Source: Nannocystis bainbridge (lineage in GTDB: Bacteria; Myxococcota_A; Polyangia; Nannocystales; Nannocystaceae). Taken from it: DNA of 64,000 bases. Every line of letters begins with the position of its first letter. The first letter of the stretch is position 1. Positions 1 to 8,644 of the stretch are shown here, in pieces. Position numbers and translations under genes: made by a program. The notes under the pieces were generated by a model that made no database searches, was not told the DNA's origin, and saw nothing but the letters and a program-made list of their open reading frames with translations. The DNA lies in assembly GCF_028368995.1 (NCBI RefSeq), contig NZ_JAQNDL010000003.1, forward strand, positions 1,674,001-1,738,000, written 5' to 3'.

Positions 1-352
1 ATTGGAGCATGTCCGATCGGCCATACCGACCCCGCGCCCTTCACATGCAGGCGTCGACCCGCGGCGCGCACGCGTTCAGCGCCGTCATCACCGGCGCCTG
101 CATGCAATTGAACTGCTCGAGTGGGACGAGCTCGGCCAGGCAGCCGGCGAATCAGGCCCCCTCCTCGAGCAGGACCGGGCGCGGCCATACAATTGCCGCG
201 TCCGTGCTCGCCTGCGTGTGCGCGCGTGAGGTCTGCCCGAAGCGCCTGCGAGCGCGGCCGTGTCTCTCGCGGCCGGGGCCTCCAGGCCCCTTAGGATACG
301 TCTCTGTGGACATATTGACAGTCCTCGCCGCCGCGGGCGATCCTGGCGGGAA
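1..352. other. Left edge, no convincing gene
   Basis: I see no gene here; the short frames are Arg-rich and have no recognisable family. Positions 8-24 carry one diverged copy of the dispersed CATGTCC repeat. Positions 275-290 are a 7-bp stem with a 2-nt loop (GGGGCCT-CC-AGGCCCC), which could end an upstream transcript or lie in the leader of the next gene. Confidence 0.5.
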
Positions 353-1534
353 ATGAAGCGAGTCATGCGCGATCGAAGCCTACGAATGGGCGCCCTGGCG
401 GGCGTGATTGCTTGCAGCGGCGGCTGCGGTCCGAGCGAGGACGGCACCTCCGGCGCGACCGGGGCCACCGGGGTCACCGGGGTCACGGGCGCCACGCAGG
501 GCAACACCGGGGGCATGACCGGCGTCACCGGCGTCACCGGCGAATCGAGCGGCACCGACTCCGATTCGGGCGTACCGACCGGCACTGGCGAAAGCACCAC
601 CGACGACCCGACCGCCGGCGCCACCAGCAACGACTCCTCCGCCCCCAAGCTCGACCTGGCAATGGCCGACTTCGGCGCCCCGACCGGCGACGGCTGTACC
701 AAGGTCGATTTCCTGTTCGTGCTCGACAACTCGATCTCCATGGGCGACGAGCAGCAGAACCTCGCCAACAGCTTCCCCGGGTTCATCAGCACCATTCAAT
801 CGCAGGTGCAGGCCCAGGATTACCACATCATGGTGATCGACACCGACGACCAGGACAAGTGGGGCGAGAAGTGGGACAAGTGCCACAATAAGTGCATGAC
901 CGACGATCCGGGCGACAACTGCCTGACGGTCTATTTCCCCGACATCATCTGCGGCATGGAGCCGCCCGCGCCCGAGGCCTGCGATCAGACCCTCGGCGCC
1001 GGCCGCAACAAGGGCGCCGGCGGGCCGCCGCTCGCCTGCCCGATCGACGGCGGCCTGCGCTACATGACGCAGGACCAGGCCGACCTCGGCGGCGCCTTCG
1101 ATTGCGTCGCCGACATGGGCGCGACCGGCAACTCCAACGAGCGCCCGGCCCAGGCCATGCTCACCGCGCTGGGCCCCCAGACCCAGGCCGGCGGCTGCCA
1201 CACGGGCTTCCTGCGCGACGACGCGGTCCTGGTCGTCACCATGATCTCCGACGAGCAGGAGAACGGCTCGCCCGGCACCCCGCAGAGCTGGTATAACGAT
1301 TTGCTGGCGCTCAAGGGCGGCAACGAGACGGCGATCGTGCTGCTCTCGCTCAACGGCGACGCCGAGACGATGGGCCAGGAGTGCAACCCGACCGCCAAGA
1401 TGGTCGAGTTCGTCGACTACTTCGGCGACCGCGGCATCATCGACAGCATCTGCGCCCCCGACTACAGCCCGTTCTTCCAGGAGGCCGTGGGCGTCATCGA
1501 CTACGCCTGCGACGAGTTCGTCCCGCCGGGCTGA
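353..1534 (+). CDS. von Willebrand factor A-like secreted lipoprotein
   Basis: This is a surface or periplasmic lipoprotein with a von Willebrand A-like domain, a fold that usually binds protein ligands through a metal ion. The N-terminus is a short basic and hydrophobic signal ending in an IAC/GGC lipobox. Residues about 25-90 are a low-complexity Gly/Thr/Val linker with collagen-like G-V-T-G repeats, followed by Ser/Thr-rich sequence. The vWA core starts at VDFLFVLDNSISMGD, where DNSIS matches the MIDAS D-x-S-x-S motif, and the rest is rich in paired cysteines, suggesting disulfides. I chose the ATG at 353 because it starts the signal peptide; an upstream in-frame ATG at 260 would add an Arg-rich leader. 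The ligand is unknown. The downstream HEAT gene is separated by a 22-bp palindrome. Confidence 0.8.
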   Translation: MKRVMRDRSLRMGALAGVIACSGGCGPSEDGTSGATGATGVTGVTGATQGNTGGMTGVTGVTGESSGTDSDSGVPTGTGESTTDDPTAGATSNDSSAPKLDLAMADFGAPTGDGCTKVDFLFVLDNSISMGDEQQNLANSFPGFISTIQSQVQAQDYHIMVIDTDDQDKWGEKWDKCHNKCMTDDPGDNCLTVYFPDIICGMEPPAPEACDQTLGAGRNKGAGGPPLACPIDGGLRYMTQDQADLGGAFDCVADMGATGNSNERPAQAMLTALGPQTQAGGCHTGFLRDDAVLVVTMISDEQENGSPGTPQSWYNDLLALKGGNETAIVLLSLNGDAETMGQECNPTAKMVEFVDYFGDRGIIDSICAPDYSPFFQEAVGVIDYACDEFVPPG

Positions 1535-1597
1535 CGCTTCAGCGTCACCGGACCGCGCCGGACCGCGGGGTCTCCCCGAGCGTCACCGGTCCAGTAG

Positions 1598-1619
1598 GAC
1601 ATGTCCCCGGGGACATGTC
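1598..1619. repeat. ACATGTC palindrome, copy between vWA and HEAT genes
   Basis: Two GACATGTC arms flank CCCGGG-type centre bases to form a perfect 22-bp palindrome. It lies 63 bp after the stop of the vWA gene and 43 bp before the start of the HEAT-repeat gene. Confidence 0.85.
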
Positions 1620-1662
1620 ATGCCACTTCTGCGGCCGGGCGGCCTGTGCTAGGCAGGTCGTC

Positions 1663-2799
1663 ATGCTCGAGCGCCTCGACGCCGTCGACTGGTCCGCCGT
1701 CTACCACGCCTACGGCCCGGCGACCGACACACCCGCCAGCTTGCGGATGCTGCTCGACGCCGACCCGGAGCAGCGCCAACGGGCTTACCGTCACCTGTTT
1801 GCGATCCTGCTCGACGACAGCCTGCGCAACCAGGCCACCGCCGCCGCCGCCCCGTTCCTGGTCGAGCTGATCGACGATCCGCACACCCCCGATCGCGCCG
1901 CGCTGCTCGGCATGCTCGCGTGCAGCGTCGCCGGCCCCTTCACCGTCGCCTCGCCGGCGATCCTCGACGACGGCGGCCCGCACGTCCACCCGATCCTCCG
2001 CGACATCTACCGGGCCGCCGAGCTCGCCGTGCCGGCCGGCCTGCAGCTCGTCGAGGCCGCCGACGAGCGCCTGAGCGTGATCGCTATCTACTTCCTCGCG
2101 ACCCAGTGGCGCCGCGCCGACGCGATCGTGCCGGCGCTTCACGCTCGCTTATACCAATCCCCCACCGCGGTCGTGCGGGCCATCATCGCCTTCGCTCTCG
2201 GCCAGCTGCGACCCGAGGACCCCGAGCTGGCCGCCCTCCACGCGCACGACCCCGACGCCACGGTGCGGGCGATCGCGGCCGCGGCCCTGCTCCATCGCGC
2301 CGGCGCCGTCCCCGAGCGGGTCCTCGATGCGCTCATCGCCGTGATCGAGGCGCGCGACGACCTCGCCGGGCTCGAGCAGCTGCCGTGCATCGAGCTCGGC
2401 GTCACCGACTTCGCCCGCGCCCTGTGTGCCGTGCCGCCCGCCGCCGGCGCGCGCGCCATCCCGCCGCTGATCGCCGCCCTGCAGCGCACCACCGGCTTCG
2501 CCACCCTCGATCTGGTCGAGGCCCTGCTGCATTTTGCGTTCGGCGACCCGCCCCCGCCCGCCGCGGACGAGGATGACGGCGCGCCCGGCCCCGCTCCCGC
2601 CACCCTCATGCCCGAGCAACGGCGAGTCCTCACCGCCGTGCTCGCGGCGCCCCATCTGTGGCAGCTCGGCGACCTGTTCTTCGTCCTGAAGGCCCATCGC
2701 TTGCCGGCCACGCGCTCGGCGCTGGCCGAGCTGCTCGCCGCGCCGGCGCCGCTCCGGCCACAGCCTCACGATCGTGCTGCACGTCCCCAGCGTCCGTAA
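1663..2799 (+). CDS. HEAT-repeat protein
   Basis: This is a cytoplasmic alpha-solenoid protein of about 378 residues and unknown partner. From residue about 60 onward it is a run of paired amphipathic helices with alternating Ala/Leu and Asp/Pro turns (for example the segment VVRAIIAFALGQLRPEDPE followed by ATVRAIAAAALLHRAGA), typical of HEAT or PBS-lyase-like repeats. No enzyme motif, signal peptide or membrane segment is visible. The ATG at 1663 was chosen because the sequence before it is not protein-like and contains the dispersed palindrome. A weak TAGGCA box ends 7 nt before the ATG. HEAT proteins usually act as binding scaffolds, so a role in protein assembly is likely but unspecified. 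Confidence 0.7.
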   Translation: MLERLDAVDWSAVYHAYGPATDTPASLRMLLDADPEQRQRAYRHLFAILLDDSLRNQATAAAAPFLVELIDDPHTPDRAALLGMLACSVAGPFTVASPAILDDGGPHVHPILRDIYRAAELAVPAGLQLVEAADERLSVIAIYFLATQWRRADAIVPALHARLYQSPTAVVRAIIAFALGQLRPEDPELAALHAHDPDATVRAIAAAALLHRAGAVPERVLDALIAVIEARDDLAGLEQLPCIELGVTDFARALCAVPPAAGARAIPPLIAALQRTTGFATLDLVEALLHFAFGDPPPPAADEDDGAPGPAPATLMPEQRRVLTAVLAAPHLWQLGDLFFVLKAHRLPATRSALAELLAAPAPLRPQPHDRAARPQRP

Positions 2800-2825
2800 C
2801 GGGCGCCGTCACTCGGGACAAGGCA

Positions 2826-3953
2826 TCACGGCGCAGGGCTTATGCTCACCGACACTTCTTGAGCTACGGTCTCGGGCACGCTCACGGTGACGAAGAACTG
2901 ACCCTCGTCGAGCCACATCACTTCCCCTTCGGAGTTACCGGTGATCGCTATTCCCGGCTCGGGCAGCCACGCGCAACCACCGCATGGCCCGAGAAGGGCG
3001 TAGCCGACAGTTCCATCCTCGGTCGTCGGAGTGACGACAACGACCTTGTATTCGCCGGGCGTATCGATGACGAAGGACCGAGACACTCGAACGCCCCATC
3101 CAGGTCGCGCCTCGTCGATCAAAGCAAGACTTACCCCTCCCTCGACATCCTCGTCGCTACAATCGAGCGTGCGCTGGAACACCACCATCCCGTCCTGGGG
3201 CACGATCTCGGGCGCCGAGCACTCGAATCGCGGCAACGGCGAGATTCCCTTTGGGCAAGCTTTCGCCGAGAGATACTCCTCGGCGAGTTCGTCGGCCGAG
3301 CGATCGTAGTGCTGCAAGAACGCCGACTGCCAATCGGGAAATTCCGACTTCCGTGGGATTGCTGCGTACACCGCGTGAAATCTTTCTGCGCCGTACACCT
3401 GGAGCAGGTACGAAACAAACAGTCCCGCCACCCCGTATGCTTCGTCCGTGAGCCCCAGATCGCCCTGGACGAAGTCCACGAGGTAGGGACGCGGATCGCG
3501 CTCGTCAATCTCGGCCAGGCTTCCCCCTGAACCAGGGTCCAGAGCGACCGCGAGGCCCTCGTCGAGGAAAGGGGCGCCCGGAGGCATCAGGGCGTGGACA
3601 ACCTCATGATGGTGGATCGGAATATGGCTGTATGCCTCGGTCCCAATCGAGCATCCTTTGGCCTCTACGCACGTATCATTCGTCCAAAGTTCAAAATCCT
3701 CGTCGGTAAGCCACGAAAACGTGATACGGGGGAGCTCCTCATTATCACGATCAAGGCCCAGCACCAGCGCGGTATGAAGCGCGAATGCGTTCACAGCGAA
3801 GGCGTTCCCGGCGCAGGGCTCCATCCCCCGACTGTATCTATAATCGACGTGGTCACCTGAGATTACAAAGAAGTCGGGTTCGCCGCCGTGCTCGCAGGCG
3901 AACCCCGACCCGACGAACGAACACAGCAACAGCCGAAATCGCAGGTCGGTCAT
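2826..3953 (-). CDS. Putative lipoprotein with gluzincin-like HExxH site
   Basis: The product is about 375 residues with a hydrophobic signal ending near FAC-EHGG, so it is probably a lipoprotein. The segment HHHEVVHAL contains the zinc-protease motif HExxH, and FLDEGLA about 15 residues later supplies the downstream Glu expected in gluzincin peptidases. Fold and active-site spacing therefore suggest a secreted zinc metallopeptidase-like domain, followed by a Cys-containing beta-rich C-terminal half. No specific substrate can be named. The gene lies in a lower-GC patch (roughly 2.8-5.75 kb) with codon choice unlike its neighbours, next to another lipoprotein gene on the same strand 78 bp upstream. 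Lateral acquisition is plausible. Confidence 0.65.
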   Translation of the reverse strand: MTDLRFRLLLCSFVGSGFACEHGGEPDFFVISGDHVDYRYSRGMEPCAGNAFAVNAFALHTALVLGLDRDNEELPRITFSWLTDEDFELWTNDTCVEAKGCSIGTEAYSHIPIHHHEVVHALMPPGAPFLDEGLAVALDPGSGGSLAEIDERDPRPYLVDFVQGDLGLTDEAYGVAGLFVSYLLQVYGAERFHAVYAAIPRKSEFPDWQSAFLQHYDRSADELAEEYLSAKACPKGISPLPRFECSAPEIVPQDGMVVFQRTLDCSDEDVEGGVSLALIDEARPGWGVRVSRSFVIDTPGEYKVVVVTPTTEDGTVGYALLGPCGGCAWLPEPGIAITGNSEGEVMWLDEGQFFVTVSVPETVAQEVSVSISPAP

Positions 3954-4031
3954 GGCCGATAGTCCGCACGGGACGGTACCATGGCTCGGCGTGGTAGGTC
4001 CACGCGAGCCATGTGTCTGTCCTCACAGAGA

Positions 4032-5413
4032 TCAGTTGGTCTGCAGCGAGACCGCCAGGAGAGAACCTTCCGCCTGATAATTCAGCATCAGAGAAAGGAC
4101 TCCATTGCGGTACGATCCCGAGAGCTGCTCGATCGTGACCTGGGTAAAGAAGTCAACGTCTCCGCTCGGAAAGCCATTCAGACTCAGCCCGCTTGCCCAA
4201 GCCCTCAGCACGGCATCATCCGTGGGGAACGTGACCGTACCGCGGGCGAAGCGCCATTGACCGCGCAGTTCCTCAGTGAGCTGAAAATCTGCATTCTGCA
4301 GCGCGTACGATGTCTGAGCCCCAGACGGCAGAGTGTAAACGCCCGTAAAATTGCGTTGACTACCTTCGATCGCGGTGATCACGAGATCGCACTGTACGGT
4401 ATCACAGTTCTCGGTTCTTACTGCTAGGTAGCCAGTTACATTGGTCTGAGAACTGCTTCCGCCGTCGAACCCGGTGAGACTCAGGGTGGCGTGGAAGGTC
4501 TTCGAGGGCGAGCTTCCGTCCCACACCGGTGCAATGAATGCGCAATCGTTCTTGCCTTCTGGCGCAGGGTAAACTGTATCCTCGAAAGTGCTCACGGGCA
4601 AACAATCCCAAGTATCGTGGGCTTCACCGACCGCTTCCGGAATCACGCTTTCGTCGTTGTACAACCCGTCGATTGCAGTCTCTCGCTGGGAAACGCAGTC
4701 CATGGAACAGGCGGTGGCAGCTTCCGTCGCGGTGCCTTGGCCGCATGGAAATTGATCCACTTGCCAACACTTTCTTTGATTTGTATCTGCTAGAGCTGCA
4801 GCCCGCTTGGCCGAGTCGGCCATGTCTGCCGTCTTCATGTAATAGAAGCACATCTCCCTCATCTCGGTTTGCAAGTCGATATTCGTCTCTTCGGGATCCC
4901 ACTTGCAATACCACATGCCGGTTTCTTCCGGACCATCGGTCTCTCCTGAGGTCGTCGAACTCCCACCCGTCGTCGAGTCTCCTCCGGTCGTCGGGTCACC
5001 TGCGCACTCCCACATCTCGGAGGTTTCGCTCCAAACGCAAGGAGCGTTCCCCGACGGCAGAGGTGGTGGGTCCGAGTTCACCTCGCATGGTGAGATGATC
5101 TTCTGCTCTTCTGGCAGCGACGGATAATCGCAGTAGTCCCCCCCCAAGCATCCCATCCGCCATCCGGGCTCGCTCCTTGATCGTTGAGGTAATGATGACC
5201 ACACAACTCTTCCTTTGAGTATCCATCAATACAGTATGCAGTGTCGGGGTCGGGCACGCAGACCGCTGGAAGATCCTGGCCCAAACAGTGCAGCCAGTAG
5301 TGTCCGGCCTGTTCGGCTGAGGTATCACTTGTGCCACCGATCACCCAATGATCACACCTATGGCAGCTCACGGTACAAGCGGCTAGGGCAAGGAGAGCCG
5401 GCGAGCGGCGCAT
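4032..5413 (-). pseudogene. Cys-rich lipoprotein broken by a frameshift in a G8 run
   Basis: Two overlapping frames together make one lipoprotein of about 460 residues. The upstream part starts at 5413 with MRRSPALLALAAC, a clear lipobox, followed by Cys-rich sequence. The downstream part has more Cys-rich sequence, a Thr/Gly/Ser linker (TTGGDSTTGG), then a predicted beta-rich C-terminal domain. Reading shifts at positions 5138-5145, where the coding strand has eight G residues; nine would join the frames. The tract may be a real mutation, a phase-variable switch, or a sequencing error. If it is error, this is an intact gene. The function is not recognised. Base composition is lower in GC than the surroundings, like the neighbouring HExxH lipoprotein. 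Confidence 0.6.
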
Positions 5414-5449
5414 GAGGGTCCAAGCTTCATGAGATGACATGTACGACAT

Positions 5450-5776
5450 TTGTTAACTCCATCTTTGGTGGCACCAAGGCCATGATCTTGGTGCGTGCTG
5501 GTTTGTCTGCTGGTTCGCTTCAGAGCGCCCTTTTCCTGTACGTGACGCGCCTCCAAGCGTCAAGCTCTCTCGACCCGAACCTTCGCCACTGGAGGTCACA
5601 CCGGTCTGTGGCGAGACATCTCGTTCGAGAACTGCTCTTCACCCTGCACAGACAAGAGCCAAGAGGCTGGTTCGGCATGCCTGCATATCGAAGGGAGTCT
5701 CTGAGCAGTCTCATAGGGATTCCCAGATAGGAGACTTGGGACTCACCTGAGCTCCCTGTGTTGCGCACCCATGGAG
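5450..5776. other. Lower-GC gap without a recognised gene
   Basis: This stretch has the same lower GC as the two lipoprotein genes beside it. A 98-codon plus-strand frame spans it, but it shows no family features and has no clear start signal. I treat it as non-coding or as remnant sequence at the edge of the island. Confidence 0.4.
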
Positions 5777-6391
5777 TCACCCGGGCCGGCGCAGGCGCGC
5801 GAGCACGTAGTAGCGACCTGGCCCCAGAGACATGTCCGCCCCGAGCCCCGCGAGCCACCCCGGATCGAGCGGCGTCACGCGATACAGCGCGAGCCAGGCC
5901 CGCAGCCCGGCGGCGAGCGGGCGCGGCAGGCCGCCCAGGTCGGCGAAATCGACCACGTGGACCTCGCCGCCGGGGGCCACCTGCGCCAGCGCGCGCTGCA
6001 GCGCCTCCTCGCGGCGCTGCACCATCGACAGGCAGTACGAGAACAGGATCCGCTGCGGCGGCCGCCCCAGCACCGCGCCGTGGTCGGCGTCCTCGGCGAA
6101 CGCCCGCTGGAAGCGCGCCCACGGGCAGCGGACCGTCGCCCGCTCGAGCATCGCGTCCGCCGCCTCGATCGCCCCGTACGAGGCCCACGGCCGGCGGCTC
6201 TGCAAGATCTCGAGGTTGCGCCCCGTGCCCGGGCCCACCTCCACCAGCGACGCCCACGGCCGGGTCAGCAACGCATCGAGCGCGCGGTCGCGGCCGAACA
6301 GATAGTATTTGCGCGTGACGTCGTAGAGCGGCCGGGCCGCCCGGTAATAGCGATCGAGGAAGACCCGGTGTTCGGCTTGTTCGGGCGTCAA
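5777..6391 (-). CDS. btaB: Betaine lipid N-methyltransferase, BtaB-like
   Basis: This is a class I SAM-dependent methyltransferase of about 204 residues. VEVGPGTGRNLEIL is the SAM-binding glycine motif, IEAADAML gives the acidic ribose contact, and VHVVDFADLGG is the post-motif strand. In characterised bacteria BtaB adds three methyl groups to diacylglycerylhomoserine to give the betaine lipid DGTS, releasing S-adenosylhomocysteine. The assignment rests mainly on position directly after btaA. A TTG start at 6391 overlaps the TGA of btaA, which implies translational coupling; no better start lies nearby. The alternative is another small-molecule or lipid methyltransferase. Confidence 0.7.
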   Translation of the reverse strand: MTPEQAEHRVFLDRYYRAARPLYDVTRKYYLFGRDRALDALLTRPWASLVEVGPGTGRNLEILQSRRPWASYGAIEAADAMLERATVRCPWARFQRAFAEDADHGAVLGRPPQRILFSYCLSMVQRREEALQRALAQVAPGGEVHVVDFADLGGLPRPLAAGLRAWLALYRVTPLDPGWLAGLGADMSLGPGRYYVLARLRRPG

Positions 6392-7512
6392 TGGACGATC
6401 CTGTAGTAGTTGACGCCCTGGTACTGGCGCGAGCGGTCGAGCTGCGCGGCCGCGGAGCTGCGGGCCACGAGCGGCTGCAGGTGGCGGCCCAGGCCGTGGC
6501 GGGCGATCAGCGAGTGCGGCTCGACGCTGCGGTACATGACGATCCCGCCGTCGCGGCTGGTGCGGAGGATCTCCGCGAACAGCTTGTGCTGCGCCGGCGC
6601 CGGCATCCAGTCGGGCGCGTCGCACAGCGTATAATGCGACCACGTGTGCGGCCCCGCCTCCCGGAGCACGTCGAAGATGTTGCGCCGGTGGAACCGCGTC
6701 TGCGTCGGGGCCCCGAACGAGCGCGCGTGGCGATCGCGGCGCAGGTACGGCGGCACCGCGTCGGGCACGTCGTGATTGTAGTGACCGGCGATCGCCGTCC
6801 ACGCGAACCAGTTGCGGGCCAGGTCGGTGGTGGCCACCCGCTTGACGTGGTCGACCAGGAAATCGACGATGCCGGCGCGCGAGGACTCGAGGATCCGGTC
6901 GCGCTGGGCGAAGTTGACGCCGAGCGCGACCAGGTTGATCGGGCTCTGCAGCACCGGCGCGATCAGCGGGTGACGCAACACCGGCGTCAGCGTGGCGTCG
7001 ATCAGCGCCGCCCGCTGCTCGACCGGCGTCGCGCACATCCGCCGCAGCCACGCCCCGTCGATCCCGGCCAGCCGCGTCAGCGCCGTGAACATCCGCGCCG
7101 TCAGGCCCTCGCGGTAGAACGCGCGGCGAAACATGGAATGCCGCTTGTGCCAGTAGCGCTGGACCCACTCCGGCAACGTCCCGGTCAGCCAGCGGATCAG
7201 CGACTCGTGCTCGGGGTGGGCGCCGCGGCCGAGCAGGTCGTAGAAGCGGTCGTAGCTGCGCAGGCGCTGGGCCGCGGCGGTCTTGAGGGCCGCGAGCGCC
7301 AGGTGATGCGGGTTGATGTCGACCGCGTCGATGCGCCGCGGGTGAGCGCTGAGGTGGCCGGCGATCCGGCAACCAGCGCCGGAGATGCCGAGCACCGTGC
7401 TGGTCTCGTCGAGGTCGAGGAATTGCTCGTCGACCTCGCTGTCCTCCCACAAGATGTTGTAGACGAACAGCCGCGAAAAGATGTGCTGAAAGGCCAGGTC
7501 GCGCAGGTGCAT
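6388..7512 (-). CDS. btaA: SAM:diacylglycerol 3-amino-3-carboxypropyltransferase BtaA
   Basis: The product (about 374 residues) fits the BtaA/DUF3419 family, which transfers the aminocarboxypropyl group of SAM to diacylglycerol and releases methylthioadenosine, the first step of betaine lipid synthesis. Family signs are NILWEDSEVDEQFL near residue 17, VLGISGAGC as the SAM loop, and AVDINPHHLALAALK after it. It has no signal peptide, fitting a membrane-surface enzyme. The ATG at 7512 begins the conserved region (MHLRDLAFQHIFSR) and is preferred over upstream in-frame starts in Arg-rich sequence. It overlaps btaB by 4 nt and faces a PEBP-family gene across about 300 bp. Confidence 0.82.
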   Translation of the reverse strand: MHLRDLAFQHIFSRLFVYNILWEDSEVDEQFLDLDETSTVLGISGAGCRIAGHLSAHPRRIDAVDINPHHLALAALKTAAAQRLRSYDRFYDLLGRGAHPEHESLIRWLTGTLPEWVQRYWHKRHSMFRRAFYREGLTARMFTALTRLAGIDGAWLRRMCATPVEQRAALIDATLTPVLRHPLIAPVLQSPINLVALGVNFAQRDRILESSRAGIVDFLVDHVKRVATTDLARNWFAWTAIAGHYNHDVPDAVPPYLRRDRHARSFGAPTQTRFHRRNIFDVLREAGPHTWSHYTLCDAPDWMPAPAQHKLFAEILRTSRDGGIVMYRSVEPHSLIARHGLGRHLQPLVARSSAAAQLDRSRQYQGVNYYRIVH

Positions 7513-7818
7513 CCGCGGCGCAGGAGACCACCCGCGCGTCACCGCCGGGCCGCATCGCCGCAAATCTTCGCCCGCGCCGCGTGACGGCCGGGCCACATGC
7601 ACGGGCGGCCCGTCGCTCGTGACGACTCCGCCGCGCCGCTGACGTTCGCGCGTGACGCCGGTGATACGACGAACCGCCGCTCGTCTGCACGACCCGGCTT
7701 CATCCGCGCGCTGCGACGGCCGCGCCCGTTCACCTGGCGTCGGGACCGCCCGGGCCGCGCCCCGCCTGCGCGGCGTCCGAGCCGGCGCGCCCGCCGGCCT
7801 GCGTACACTCGCGCCGTC
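7513..7818. other. Divergent intergenic region btaA / PEBP gene
   Basis: This GC-rich gap separates the divergent starts. The plus-strand promoter box at 7804-7809 belongs to the PEBP gene. I see no clear promoter for btaA and no gene on either strand. Confidence 0.5.
7804..7809 (+). promoter_or_regulatory. -10-like box of the PEBP-family gene
   Basis: TACACT ends 9 nt before the ATG at 7819, too close for a ribosome-binding site, so the mRNA should be leaderless or nearly so. Confidence 0.55.
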
Positions 7819-8307
7819 ATGCAGCTCCGCTCGCCCGCGTTCGCCTCGATGGGACCGATCCCCCGCGCGCACACCTGCGAGGGTGACGACATTTCGCCGC
7901 CGCTCGAATGGGGCGACCCGCCCGCCGGCACCTGCAGCTTCGCGCTGATCGTGCAGGACCCCGACGCGCCCGACCCCGCCGCCCCGCGCCGCATTTGGGT
8001 CCACTGGATCGTCGTCGATCTGCCGCCCGATCTGCGAGCATTGCCGGCCGACGCGGCCGCGTCGCTGCCGTCGGGCGCGCGACACGGCGCGAACGACTGG
8101 GGCCGGACCGCGTGGGGCGGCCCGTGCCCGCCGATCGGCCGTCACCGCTATTTCTTCGCCCTCTACGCCCTCGACACCCGCCTCGACGCGCTCCAGGCCC
8201 CGACCCGCGCCGCGCTCGAGGCCGCGATGGCCGGGCGAATCCTGGCCCGCGCCGAGCTGGTCGGCACCTACGAGAAACAGCGCGCCGCCCCGCACCGCAC
8301 CGGATAA
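7819..8307 (+). CDS. YbhB/YbcL family (PEBP, Raf kinase inhibitor-like) protein
   Basis: The protein (162 residues) carries the bacterial PEBP signature: GDDISPPLEW near residue 22, ALIVQDPDAPDP as the central strand with the DPDAP motif, and VHWIVVDLP and YFFALYALD in the C-terminal half. Members bind small ligands or phospholipid head groups in an anion pocket; a specific role is not established in bacteria. The ATG at 7819 was chosen because it starts the conserved fold and has a -10-like box just upstream. The stop is followed at once by an ACATGT palindrome, and the next gene is convergent. Confidence 0.85.
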   Translation: MQLRSPAFASMGPIPRAHTCEGDDISPPLEWGDPPAGTCSFALIVQDPDAPDPAAPRRIWVHWIVVDLPPDLRALPADAAASLPSGARHGANDWGRTAWGGPCPPIGRHRYFFALYALDTRLDALQAPTRAALEAAMAGRILARAELVGTYEKQRAAPHRTG

Positions 8308-8346
8308 CATGTCCATTCGGACATGTAACATGTCCGAATAGACAGG
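8307..8346. repeat. ACATGTCC palindrome between convergent genes
   Basis: ACATGTCC-ATTC-GGACATGT forms an 8-bp stem with a 4-nt loop and is followed by a third half copy. It fills the 45 bp between the convergent PEBP and PAAR genes and begins in the PEBP stop codon, so it could act as a bidirectional terminator. Confidence 0.8.
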
Positions 8347-8352
8347 CCCGGT

Positions 8353-8628
8353 TCAACCACCGATGAGGATCTGCGGGAACCCGGCGACGATCGTGCCGCC
8401 GTGGCTGGTCGGGTCGCCCATGCGCGCCGCCGGCTTGCCGTCGACCAGCACGGTCGTCGAGCCGGAGGCGATGCTGTCCTGTCCGATCACACAGACGGCA
8501 GGATCTCCGACCCGCGCGGCCGGCAGGTAACCCATCAGCACTTTGGGCGAGCCGGCGGCGATGGGACCGCCGACGTGGTAGGGGATCGGGCACGTATGAA
8601 CGTCGGTAGCGCGGGCTGCAGGAGGCAT
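8353..8628 (-). CDS. PAAR-domain protein, type VI secretion spike tip
   Basis: This 91-residue protein is a single PAAR domain: MPPAARATD at the start, HVGGPIAAGSPKVLMG, then repeated G-x-P/PAARMGD turns and THGGTI-like SHGGTIVAG near the end. PAAR proteins cap the VgrG trimer and sharpen the type VI secretion needle, often carrying effectors; here there is no effector extension. It starts 16 bp after the vgrG stop, with GAGGAG before its ATG, so it is co-expressed with vgrG. No other type VI secretion genes are in the window. Confidence 0.9.
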   Translation of the reverse strand: MPPAARATDVHTCPIPYHVGGPIAAGSPKVLMGYLPAARVGDPAVCVIGQDSIASGSTTVLVDGKPAARMGDPTSHGGTIVAGFPQILIGG

Positions 8629-8644
8629 GGCGAGTCTCCTCGGT

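Noticed and set aside
88..1201. Minus-strand frames opposite the vWA gene
   Set aside because: They are shadows of a real GC-rich gene, with Val/Ala/Gly-rich content and no recognisable domain.
5434..5730. 98-codon plus-strand frame in the lower-GC gap
   Set aside because: A frame of this length is expected by chance at this GC, and there is no signal, domain or start site.
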